A stretch of 64,000 nucleotides of DNA from Dyella solisilvae (GTDB taxonomy: Bacteria; Pseudomonadota; Gammaproteobacteria; Xanthomonadales; Rhodanobacteraceae), in contig NZ_QQSY01000003.1 of the NCBI RefSeq assembly GCF_003351225.1, positions 1-64,000 on the forward strand, written 5' to 3'. Under the pieces are notes generated by a model. The model worked only from the letters and a program-made list of their open reading frames with translations. It was not told the origin of the DNA and ran no database searches. Made by a program: the position numbers and the translations under genes. Shown in pieces: positions 20,563 to 29,700 of the stretch (position 1 is its first letter; the number at the start of each line of letters is the position of its first letter).

Positions 20563-21285
20563 ATGGGCCGGAGGCTGTCGAGTCTGATCCTGGCCCTGGC
20601 ATTCATGATGGCGTCGCATGCCGAGGAGGCTGCGCACCCGGACATTCCCGACACGCTTCAGCAGCGCATTGCCTCCTGCACCTCCTGCCATGGCGTGCAT
20701 GGCGAGGGCACGCCCGAGACCGGATTCTTCCCACGTCTTGCAGGCAAACCGGCCGGCTATCTGGCGCGGCAGCTGCAGTACTTCCAGAGCGGCCTGCGAA
20801 AATACGGCCCGATGGAATACACCGTGCGAGAGCTCAGCCCCGACTACATGCGCGAGATCGCCGAATATTTCGCTGCGCAGGAAGTGCCTTATGCCCGTTC
20901 GCCGATGCCACGGCTGCCGGCCGAAGCGCTCAGTCGGGGCGAGCAACTGGTGATCCACGGCGATCCGGCGAGGCAGGTCCCGGCCTGCGCCGCTTGCCAC
21001 GGCAGCCAGCTCACCGGCGTGCAGCCTAATATTCCGGGGCTGGTTGGTTTGCCGTACGACTACATCAGTTCGCAGCTGGGTTCGTGGCGCACGCAGACGC
21101 GGGCGATGGCGGCGCCCGATTGCATGGCGCAGATCGCCAACCGCCTCAGCGCCGAGGACATCAGCGCGGTATCGGCGTGGCTGGCTGGGCGCGAGCTGCC
21201 GGCGGACATGCATGCACAGGCGCCCGGCTCGGTCACGCCGCCGTTGCATTGCGGTGTGCTGGAAGGGCAGGAGGGCGGGGCATGA
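20563..21285 (+). CDS. Diheme cytochrome c (c4-like), periplasmic
   Basis: From ATG 20563 the product has 240 aa with a classical signal peptide (GRRLSSLILALAFMMASHA). It has two c-type heme sites, C39-TSC-H43 and C142-AAC-H146, one in each of two cytochrome domains, as in cytochrome c4. ATG 20521 is an alternative start with a longer n-region. Its stop overlaps the next cytochrome start as ATGA, so the two are translated together. It probably carries electrons between the membrane-bound triheme protein and an oxidase. Confidence 0.88.
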   Translation: MGRRLSSLILALAFMMASHAEEAAHPDIPDTLQQRIASCTSCHGVHGEGTPETGFFPRLAGKPAGYLARQLQYFQSGLRKYGPMEYTVRELSPDYMREIAEYFAAQEVPYARSPMPRLPAEALSRGEQLVIHGDPARQVPACAACHGSQLTGVQPNIPGLVGLPYDYISSQLGSWRTQTRAMAAPDCMAQIANRLSAEDISAVSAWLAGRELPADMHAQAPGSVTPPLHCGVLEGQEGGA

Positions 21286-22565
21286 AGCGCGTCATAGGCA
21301 TCATCATCGTGCTGTTGCTGGCCATCGGTGGCTGGTGGCTGTGGCGTGAAGCCGCTCGGGCGCCGACCCCGTCGCCATCCGGCGCAGTCGATGCCACTGA
21401 GCTCAAGGACCCGGCGCTGATCGCCCGTGGCGAGTACCTGTCCCAGGTGGGTGACTGCGCCTCCTGCCATACCGCGCAGGGCGGGGCGCGCTTTGCCGGT
21501 GGTCGGGTGCTGTCCACGCCGTTCGGCAACATCGCCGCGCCCAACATCACGCCCGATCGCGAGACTGGCCTCGGCGAGTGGAGCTTCGAGGATTTCTGGC
21601 AGGCCCTGCACGTCGGCAAGGGACGCCACGGCGAGCTGCTCTACCCGGTGTTCTCCTACACCTCGTTCACCAAGGTATCGCGTGAGGATGCGCGGGCGAT
21701 CTTCGCCTACCTGCAATCCTTGCCGCCGGTGCATCAGCCGGCCAAGCCGCTGGGGCTGGATTTCCCCTATAGCGTGCGCAACAGCCTCAGCGCGTGGCGC
21801 GCGCTCTACTTCCGCGAGGGTGAATTTCAGCCCGATCCCGGCAAGTCGGATGCCTGGAACCGCGGCGCCTACCTGGTGCAGGGCCTGGGTCATTGCAACG
21901 AATGCCATGCGCCTCGCGACGCGCTTGGCGGCAGCCAGGCCAGCCCGACGCTGGTGGGCGGCCAGATGCCGGCGCAGAACTGGTACGCGCCCGACCTCAG
22001 CACCCAGGCCAACGGCGGCTTGGCCGGCTGGTCGGCGCAGGACATCGTCGACCTGCTGAGGACCGGGCAATCGGCGCGCGGCACCGCGTTCGGGCCGATG
22101 GCCGAGGTGGTGGCGCAGAGCACCCAGCACATGCACGAGGACGACCTGCAGGCGATCGCCACCTACCTGCAGTCACTGCCGCCGCGCGCCGCCAGGACGG
22201 CTGAGCAGTCACCGATCGACACGCGCCAGATGATGGCCCAGGGCGCCAAGATCTACGAACAGCGCTGCGCCGACTGCCACGGCGCCGATGGCAACGGGGT
22301 ACCCGGTATCTACCCGCCCTTGAACGGCAATTCCTCGGTCAACGAACCCAGCGGAACCAACGCGGTGCGCGTGGTGTTGCTCGGCGGTTTCCCGCCAGTG
22401 ACGAAGGGCAATCCGCGACCTTACTCGATGCCGCCATTCGCGCAGCAGCTCAGCGATGCCGACGTTGCGGCGGTGGTCACCTACATCCGCCGCTCGTGGT
22501 CGAACCAGGCATCGCCGATCCTCGAACGCGACGTCAGCAAGTACCGGCATACGTCGGTCGACTGA
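21282..22565 (+). CDS. Membrane-anchored triheme cytochrome c
   Basis: The 427-aa protein has an N-terminal membrane anchor (residues 4-21) and three heme sites: CASCH (59-63), CNECH and CADCH. The layout matches the triheme cytochrome c subunit of membrane alcohol, gluconate or aldehyde dehydrogenase complexes, which pass electrons to ubiquinone or an oxidase. No dehydrogenase gene is adjacent, so its partner is encoded elsewhere or it works with the diheme protein alone. GGAGG precedes the start. Its end overlaps the convergent epimerase gene by 32 bp. Confidence 0.88.
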   Translation: MKRVIGIIIVLLLAIGGWWLWREAARAPTPSPSGAVDATELKDPALIARGEYLSQVGDCASCHTAQGGARFAGGRVLSTPFGNIAAPNITPDRETGLGEWSFEDFWQALHVGKGRHGELLYPVFSYTSFTKVSREDARAIFAYLQSLPPVHQPAKPLGLDFPYSVRNSLSAWRALYFREGEFQPDPGKSDAWNRGAYLVQGLGHCNECHAPRDALGGSQASPTLVGGQMPAQNWYAPDLSTQANGGLAGWSAQDIVDLLRTGQSARGTAFGPMAEVVAQSTQHMHEDDLQAIATYLQSLPPRAARTAEQSPIDTRQMMAQGAKIYEQRCADCHGADGNGVPGIYPPLNGNSSVNEPSGTNAVRVVLLGGFPPVTKGNPRPYSMPPFAQQLSDADVAAVVTYIRRSWSNQASPILERDVSKYRHTSVD

Positions 22566-23520
22566 CCGGCGGTAGGCAACCGATGCCTTCCAGGGTGGTG
22601 CGCAGGGCCTCGTCCAGCGGCGTGTAAAGCTCGCCTCCGAGGAAAGCGCGCAGCTTGGTGTCGTCGAGCCGGATCGGCGTACGCCACAGGTAGCGCATCT
22701 TGCAAAGCTCGCGCATGGTCTCGTTGAACGGCGCGGCCAGCTCGGCGAACCACCAGGGAAAACGGCCTGCCTTGATGTGCGGATTGCCGGTGGCGTGGCG
22801 GATGCCGTCGAGCATGCCGTGGCCGTCGAGCCAGTAGCCGCCGAAGTGGAAGCTGGCGAAGTCCTCCAGTTCGGCTTCGCGATCCAGCAGCCGGGCCAGC
22901 ACCTCGCCGACGTCCGGCAGATAAGCCCAGCTGTGGCCGATGGCGTAGTCGCCGGGATAAAGCACGCGCCGCACCGGGGCGCCCGCACGCACCAGTCCTT
23001 GAGCCAGCCAGCTGTTGCCGGTGCGCGGACCAAAGAATTCGCCGCAACGCAGGATGAGCGCCCGCACGCCCTGATCGGCCGCCTCGCGCATCCGGCGCTC
23101 CATCTCGGTGCGGATTTCGCCCTTGCGGGTCGGCGGATGCTGCGGCGAGCGCTCGGTCAGGCGGGGAAACGCATCCGGGCCGTAGTTGTAAATGGTGCCG
23201 GGCAGCACGACGCGTGCGCCGTGGGCGCGGGCGGCGGCCAGGGTGTGATCCAGCATGGGCAGAACCAGCCGGCCCCAGCCGCGATAGCCGGGCGGATTCA
23301 CGGCGTGGACGATCACGCTGGCGCCAGCCGCGGCGGCCAGTACGTCGGCGGCGTTCATGGCGTCGCCGGCGATCCATTCGACCTGCCGGTCGGCGGGGTC
23401 GGCAGGCGGTTTGCGCGCCAGGGCGCGTACCCGCCAGCCATGGCGCCGCAGGGCCGCGCAGGCTTCGCTGCCGATACCGCCGTTGGCGCCGATGACCAGG
23501 GCCATTCGCTGGGTGTTCAT
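22534..23520 (-). CDS. NAD(P)-dependent epimerase/reductase (extended SDR-like)
   Basis: The 328-aa protein has an N-terminal Rossmann motif (VIGANGGIG, residues 9-17) and a Tyr at IYNYGPDAF typical of atypical/extended SDR epimerases. The substrate cannot be told. The start at 23520 has GGAGAG upstream and gives a start just before the Rossmann strand. It is divergent from a LysR gene with a palindromic site between them, so it is probably that regulator's target. Confidence 0.85.
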   Translation of the reverse strand: MNTQRMALVIGANGGIGSEACAALRRHGWRVRALARKPPADPADRQVEWIAGDAMNAADVLAAAAGASVIVHAVNPPGYRGWGRLVLPMLDHTLAAARAHGARVVLPGTIYNYGPDAFPRLTERSPQHPPTRKGEIRTEMERRMREAADQGVRALILRCGEFFGPRTGNSWLAQGLVRAGAPVRRVLYPGDYAIGHSWAYLPDVGEVLARLLDREAELEDFASFHFGGYWLDGHGMLDGIRHATGNPHIKAGRFPWWFAELAAPFNETMRELCKMRYLWRTPIRLDDTKLRAFLGGELYTPLDEALRTTLEGIGCLPPVSRPTYAGTC

Positions 23521-23584
23521 GGTGGGCTCTCCGTTTGGGGATGGGAGCAGCTTGAACGCCGACAGCCTCAAAGAAAATTCGCTA

Positions 23585-23605
23585 ATAGCTAAGATCTGCT
23601 ATAAA
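23585..23605 (+). promoter_or_regulatory. LysR-type operator and overlapping -10 box
   Basis: ATAGC (23585-23589) and GCTAT (23598-23602) form an inverted repeat with 8 bases between, fitting the T-N11-A LysR box. TATAAA at 23600-23605 would place the lysR transcript start at or next to the ATG. Confidence 0.6.
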
Positions 23606-23612
23606 AATATGC

Positions 23613-24506
23613 ATGGCAAAGGCTGATCCCGGATGGGAGCTCTATCGATCCTTTCTCGCCGTCATGCGTGAGGGCAGCCTGTCCGCCGCTGCGCGGTCGG
23701 TGGGCATGACCCAGCCCAGTCTCGGGCGTCACATGCGCGAGCTGGAATCGGCGCTGGGCGTGGCGCTGTTCGCCCGTTCGCCGCAGGGGCTCACGCCAAC
23801 GGCTTTGGCTCACGAACTGGCGCCGCACGCCCAGGCCATGGCCTCCGCCTCGGCGGCGCTGCAGCGCGCCGCCTCCGCCGGCAAGGACGATATCCGCGGC
23901 GCAGTGCGCATCAGCGCCAGCGAAGTGATCGGGGCCGAGGTGTTGCCGCCGATCCTCGCCGCCTTTCGCCAGCGCCATCCCGGCATCGTGCTGGAACTGG
24001 TGCTCTCCAATCAGGCCAGCGACATGCTGCGGCACGACGCCGACATCGCCATCCGCATGGTCCAGCCCACCCAGGAGGCCCTGGTCGCGCGGCACGTCGG
24101 GCGCATCGAGCTGGGGCTGTTCGCGCATCGCCGCTACCTGGAGGCGCATGGCCAGCCAGCCACGCTGGGTGAGCTCGCCGGGCACGCGCTGATCGGTTTC
24201 GACACCGAGGCGCCCTATGTGCGTCGCCTGCGTCCGGAAGGTCTGCCGTATACGCGCGAACACTTCGCCCTGCGCACCGACAGCGACCTGGCCGCGCTGG
24301 CGGCGATCCGCGCTGGCCTGGGCATCGGCATCATCCAGGTCGGTCTGGCCAGGCATGATCCGGCGCTGGTGCGGCTGCTGGCCGCCGAACTGTCGTTGCC
24401 GCTCGAGACCTGGGTGGTGATGCATGAGGATCTGCGCCAGAGCCAGCGCGTCCGCCGTCTGTTTGACCACCTGGCCGAGGCGCTGGCCGACTACGCCCGT
24501 TCCTGA
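23613..24506 (+). CDS. LysR-family transcriptional regulator
   Basis: The 297-aa protein has an N-terminal winged HTH (about 9-68; GSLSAAARSVGMTQPSLGRHMRELE) and a periplasmic-binding-like effector domain. No Shine-Dalgarno sequence precedes the ATG, and the -10-like TATAAA ends 7 bases before it, so the mRNA may be leaderless. It probably controls the divergent epimerase gene and itself. Its 3' end overlaps the convergent glycosylase gene by 16 bp. Confidence 0.92.
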   Translation: MAKADPGWELYRSFLAVMREGSLSAAARSVGMTQPSLGRHMRELESALGVALFARSPQGLTPTALAHELAPHAQAMASASAALQRAASAGKDDIRGAVRISASEVIGAEVLPPILAAFRQRHPGIVLELVLSNQASDMLRHDADIAIRMVQPTQEALVARHVGRIELGLFAHRRYLEAHGQPATLGELAGHALIGFDTEAPYVRRLRPEGLPYTREHFALRTDSDLAALAAIRAGLGIGIIQVGLARHDPALVRLLAAELSLPLETWVVMHEDLRQSQRVRRLFDHLAEALADYARS

Positions 24507-25003
24507 GCGGTTGGGCGCACCAGCGCGGCCAGTTCTCGCCACGGCCCGAGGTCCCAGTGGCCACGGGCCTGGCCGGAAGGCGAGGGCAGCACGAACAGCC
24601 GCGTGGCGCCGAAGCACTCCGATTGCAGCCCATAGCCCGCGGCGCGGCCGAGGGCGGCGCGAGCGGCCATTTTGCTGGTGAAGGCAAGCACGCCGGGCGC
24701 ATGATGCGTGATGCGCGCCTGCAGCGCCGCCACGTCGAAGGCATCGCGTGGCAGTTCATCATCGTTGCCGGCGTGGTGCTTGGCCAGGTCGGTGAGGCCG
24801 ATGCCCAGCGACAGCAGCAGCGGAAATTCGGCAGGCGCGAAGAGGCGTGGGGTCAGCTGGACGGCATGCAGGGCGTGCCAGAACCGATTGCCCGGGTGCG
24901 CGTAATAGGCCTGCTCGGATGCCGAGCGCCGGCCCGCCGCGGTCCCGCAGAACACCAGCGACAGGCCCGGACGAAGCAGGTCGGGAAGGATCGTCTGAAG
25001 CAT
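24491..25003 (-). CDS. mug: Mismatch-specific (G:U/T) DNA glycosylase, Mug/TDG family
   Basis: The 170-aa protein removes uracil or thymine opposite guanine in the Mug/TDG branch of uracil glycosylases. Motif 1 reads FCGTAAGRRSA (Mug of E. coli has GINPG here) and motif 2 is LPSPSG. The ATG at 25003 fits the family start; an upstream in-frame TTG at 25042 is less likely. Divergent from rng. Confidence 0.87.
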   Translation of the reverse strand: MLQTILPDLLRPGLSLVFCGTAAGRRSASEQAYYAHPGNRFWHALHAVQLTPRLFAPAEFPLLLSLGIGLTDLAKHHAGNDDELPRDAFDVAALQARITHHAPGVLAFTSKMAARAALGRAAGYGLQSECFGATRLFVLPSPSGQARGHWDLGPWRELAALVRPTAQERA

Positions 25004-25130
25004 GGGGCGCAGCTTAGCGTCGCGGTTGTTTCGGCGGGGCAATCGAGCACTGGTCGGTACATGAAATCGACGGGTGTGCAGGCATTTTGGGCACCAGTTG
25101 GCGCGCCGTGTCGACGGACTTCACTACGCA

Positions 25131-25160
25131 TCGACAGTGTGCGCGTCCTGCCGCTATAAA
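25131..25160 (+). promoter_or_regulatory. Promoter of rng
   Basis: TCGACA at 25131-25136 (one mismatch to consensus) and TATAAA at 25155-25160 are 18 bp apart. The predicted start lies about 18 nt before the GTG start of rng. Confidence 0.6.
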
Positions 25161-25184
25161 GATCGCCGATTAAGGGAGTGCCCG

Positions 25185-26672
25185 GTGAGCGAAGAGATCC
25201 TGATCAACGTGACCCCACGCGAGACTCGCGTCGGCGTGGTGGAGAACGGCATGTTGCAGGAGGTGCACGTGGAGCGGGCCTCCCGGCGCGGTTACGTCGG
25301 CAATGTGTACAAGGGGCGCGTGCAGCGGGTGATGCCGGGCATGCAGGCGGTGTTCGTCGACATCGGGCTGGAGCGCGCGGCGTTTCTGCACGCCTCGGAC
25401 ATCCTTCGCCCGCAGGCGCCCGGCGCGGCCGAGGGCGCCGAGGCGTCGGCCGGAGGCAACGGCCACGTGCCGTCGATCAGCGAGCTGGTGCACGAAGGCC
25501 AGGAGATCGTGGTGCAGGTGGTCAAGGACCCGATCGGCACCAAGGGCGCCCGGCTGTCCACCCACCTGTCGATTCCTTCGCGCTACCTGGTGCTGCTGCC
25601 GCACGCCAAGACGCTGGGCATCTCCGCCCGCATCGAGGAGGAGGAGGAGCGCCAGCGCCTGAAGGACGTGCTCACGTCGCTGATCGGCGAGAACCCGCTC
25701 GGCTACATCGTGCGTACCAATGCCGAGGGCCAGACCGCCGAGTCGCTCGCCTTCGACGTCACCTACCTGGGCAAGGTGTGGCGCGTGGTGCAGGAGAACA
25801 TCGCCAAGGCCAAGGTCGGCGACCGCGTATATGAGGAACTGTCGCTGCCGTTGCGCAGCCTGCGCGACATGCTCAACGACGACATCGAGAAGGTCCGCGT
25901 GGATTCGCGTGAGACGTTCGAGAAGGTCGTGAAGTTCGTGCACAAATTCATGCCCCACCTCGACGACCGCGTGGAGCACTACAGCGGCGAGCGCCCGATC
26001 TTCGACCTGTATGGCGTGGAGGACGAGATCCAGCGCGCGCTGAAGAAGGAAGTGCCGCTGAAATCCGGTGGGTACCTGATCGTGGACCAGACCGAGGCGA
26101 TGACCACCATCGACGTGAATACCGGCGGCTACGTCGGCACGCGCAACCTCGAGGAAACCGTCTACCGCACGAACCTGGAGGCGGCGCAGGCGGCGGCGCG
26201 CCAGCTGCGCCTGCGCAACCTCGGCGGCATCATCATCATCGACTTCATCGACATGACCGACGAGGAGCACCGCCGCCAGGTGCTGCGCATGCTCGAGAAG
26301 GGACTGGCGCGCGACCACGCCAAGACCACCGTCTATCCCATGTCGGCTCTCGGCCTGGTGGAGATGACGCGCAAACGCACCACAGAGAGCCTGGAACGGC
26401 AGCTGTGCGAACCCTGTCCGGCCTGCGGTGGGCGGGGAACGCTGAAGACGGCCGAAACGGTGACCTACGAGATCTTCCGCGAGATCACCCGCGCGGTGCG
26501 CCAATTCAACACCGAGAAACTGCTGGTGATGGCCAGCCCCAAGGTGGTCGGACGCATCCTGGAGGAGGAGTCCGTCGCGGTGGCTGAATTGGAAGAGTTC
26601 ATCTCCAAAAGCATACGCTTTCAGGCCGAAGAACATTATTCGCAGGAACAGTTCGATGTGGTTTTGCTTTAA
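25185..26672 (+). CDS. rng: Ribonuclease G
   Basis: The 495-aa endoribonuclease matures 16S rRNA 5' ends and degrades some mRNAs. It has an S1 domain (about 38-125), the RNase E/G catalytic core with acidic residues in TTIDVNTGGYVG and IIIDFIDM, and the Zn-link CEPCPACGGRG. The GTG at 25185 is chosen because GGGAG lies 6 bases upstream and it gives the typical SEEILINVTPRETRVG start. It lacks the long C-terminal scaffold of RNase E. The YhdP gene follows, as in E. coli. Confidence 0.95.
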   Translation: MSEEILINVTPRETRVGVVENGMLQEVHVERASRRGYVGNVYKGRVQRVMPGMQAVFVDIGLERAAFLHASDILRPQAPGAAEGAEASAGGNGHVPSISELVHEGQEIVVQVVKDPIGTKGARLSTHLSIPSRYLVLLPHAKTLGISARIEEEEERQRLKDVLTSLIGENPLGYIVRTNAEGQTAESLAFDVTYLGKVWRVVQENIAKAKVGDRVYEELSLPLRSLRDMLNDDIEKVRVDSRETFEKVVKFVHKFMPHLDDRVEHYSGERPIFDLYGVEDEIQRALKKEVPLKSGGYLIVDQTEAMTTIDVNTGGYVGTRNLEETVYRTNLEAAQAAARQLRLRNLGGIIIIDFIDMTDEEHRRQVLRMLEKGLARDHAKTTVYPMSALGLVEMTRKRTTESLERQLCEPCPACGGRGTLKTAETVTYEIFREITRAVRQFNTEKLLVMASPKVVGRILEEESVAVAELEEFISKSIRFQAEEHYSQEQFDVVLL

Positions 26673-26719
26673 GCGCCCGGCGGTAAGCGCCGCTGGCCTG
26701 GCCGCGCTGTGAGCGGACC

Positions 26720-29700
26720 GTGAACGCGCTCTGGCAAAAGCGCATGCGTCTGGGTGTCCGGGCACTGGCCTGGGTCGCCGGCGTGGCCCTCATCTCGCTG
26801 GCCGTGCTGATGGCCGTGGCCCAGCTGTTGCTGCCCACACTGGCCAGCCACCCGGAATGGGTGTCGGCGCGGCTGGGCGAGGTGCTGCAACGCCCGGTGA
26901 AGTTCGACTCGCTGGAAGGCCATTCCCAGCCCGCCGGTCCGTTGTTCGTGATGCGTGGCCTGACCATCGGCAGCGAAGACGGCCAGGTTCCGCTGCGTAT
27001 TCCCGAGGCCGAGCTGAAGCTGGACTTCGGCGGCTGGCTGCTGCCGACGCGCCACCTGTTGAACCTGCATGCACGCGGCCTGCAAATGGACATGAGCCGT
27101 GACAGCGATGGCGCCTGGCACATCAACGGCATTGGATTGGCCGGTGGCCAGGAGCGGCAGAGGCCCGCGTTCGGGCAGTTGTCGGTGGGCCTGTGGCTGA
27201 CCAATACCCGGCTGGAAATTACTGACCATAAGCTGGAGCGCCATTACACCCTGCTCGCCGACCAGTTGCGCCTGAGTCGGCAGGGGCGGCGCATCCGCGT
27301 CGGCGCGCTGCTGCGCCGCGAAGGGGCGCCCGGACAACTGCGCGGCGCCGGCAGTTTCAGTGACGACGGCGCCGAGGGCCGGTTGTGGATCGGTGGAACC
27401 GACCTGGACCTGCATGTCATGTCCATGGGCATCGATATGGGCGGCTATACGGCTGAGAGCGGTAGTGGCTCGTTTGAAAGCTGGCTCGATTGGCGCGACG
27501 CCAAAGTGGTGCGCAGCCTGACCCGTTTCCACCTCAAGCATCTGGCGGTGGGCAACCCCGACGGCGTGGTGGCCACCGCGCCATCGCTGGATGGCCTGGC
27601 TGAGCTGGCCATCGGCAAGGACGGTTACACCCTGCGCTGGGCCGCCGACAACGGCGGCGCCGCGGTGATCAGCGCGCAGGCCATGGGGACTGATCAGGCC
27701 CACGTGGATGCGGCCGTGAGCAACCTGCAACTGGGGCCGCTGGTGCCCTGGCTGGCGCTCAAGCCGAACCTTTCGCCTGGGCTGGCGCGGTGGGTGGGCT
27801 CGGGCAACCCGCGTGGACAGATCACGCGGGCGCAACTGCACTGGAACAAGGCCGATGGGTTGCAGGCGCTGGATGTCGCCTTCAAGGGCGTGGCGATCGA
27901 TCCGGTGGGCAAGTTGCCGGGCGTCGACGGCATTCAGGGCGAGCTGCGCGGCGATGCGGAGGCGCTGGATGTCTCGTTGCCGGCGCAGTCCACGGTGGTG
28001 CGGTTTCCGCACACCTTCCGCGAGCCGTTCGTGATGCCGCGACTGCAAGGCGACCTTGCGTTCTGGCGCGACGACGAGGCCTGGCATATCGGCACCGAGG
28101 CGCTGAGCTTCGAAGGAACTGGCTTCGGCGGCGAGGCGCGTGGCGAGGTGGCCCTGCCGCTGGCTGGCGGGCCTCCGTTCATGGACCTGTACGCCAGCCT
28201 GAGCCATGCGGACGTGGTGGCCGCCAAGCTGTTCTGGCCCATCGACTCGATGGCGCCGGCGGCCGTGCAATGGCTCGACCAGGCGCTGGTGGGTGGCTCC
28301 ATCGATCATGCTGACGTGCTGGTGCGCGGTGACCTGAAGGATTGGCCGTTCCACCACAACGAAGGGCGTTTCGAGGCGCATGCGGATATCAGCGGGCTGA
28401 CGCTCGAGTACGGCAAGGACTGGCCGCGCGCGGAAAACGTCTCGGCCGTGGCGAGCTTCGTCAACAGCGGCATGATCGTGGAAGCCAGCGGTGGCGAATC
28501 GCTGGGCAACAAGGTCGATCGCGCGGTGGCGTTGATCCCCGAGTTCGGCAACACCGTGCTCGACCTCAACGTGAGTGGCAATGGCAGCGGCGCGAGCATG
28601 CTGGAGTTCGTGCGGCGCAGCCCGATCGGCATCCATCAGGCCGATGTGCTGTCCAAGCTCAAGCTGGGCGGCGGTGGCGCTTTCGATTTCCACCTGTCGC
28701 TGCCGGTGGCCAAGGCCGAGGACTTCCTGCTTGACGGACACGCCCAGCTCAAGGGCGTCGATTTCAACGCACCGGAATGGAACCTCAAGCTGGACAAGCT
28801 GACCGGACCGGCGACCTTCGACAAGGCCGGCTTCCACGCCGGTCCGCTCGACACCAGTTTCCGCGGGCAGCCGGCCAAGCTGGATCTCGCCATCGCTGGC
28901 GCTACCGGCCAGCCAGACACGCTGTTGTCGGCCAAGCTCAACGGACGCTTCAGCATGGGCGAGCTGGTTCAGGGCTACAAGGAGCTGGACTGGCTCAGCC
29001 AGATGGCGGACGGTCGCGCTGATTTCAGCATCGGCTTCAACATCGCGCATCCCACCGCATCGGCGGCGGTCAGCCAGCAGCTCAGCGTCGACTCGACGCT
29101 GGCAGGCATGTCGCTCAATTTCCCGACGCCGATGAAGAAGCCCACCGAGGGTACCCTGCCGTTGCACCTGGACATGAACCTGCCGATGGCCGGCAGCGAG
29201 GTGCAACTGGCGGTGGGGCAGGTGGTGCGCGCGCGGATGCGCCTGCCCCAGAACGACAGCCAGTCGTTGGCGGCCACCTTCGCATTTGGCGCCAAGATGC
29301 CCGACACCATGCCCAATCACGGCATCCGCATCCGTGGGCGCGCGGCCAAGCTGGACGTCACCGGTTGGGTGCAGTACGCCGCCTCCGGCGCCAGCAACGG
29401 TGGCCCGGGGCTGGAAAGCATCGATGTGAACGCCGACCAGGCGATGGTGTTTGGCCATCCATTCGCCGACATGCACCTGCTGGCCAGCTCGGCCGCCGAT
29501 GGCCTGACCGTCGACGTGGACAGCGCGGCGCTGGCCGGGCGATTCGGGGTGCCGCTGGCCGACATCAACAAGCGCGGCGTCACCGCGCGACTGCAGCGCC
29601 TGTACTGGCCCAGGGATGTCGTGCCGCCCCCGCATAAGGCCGGAGAAACTGCGGCTGCCGCTTCGCCCCAGGCGGCGCCGGCTGCGGCCAGCACGAGCCC

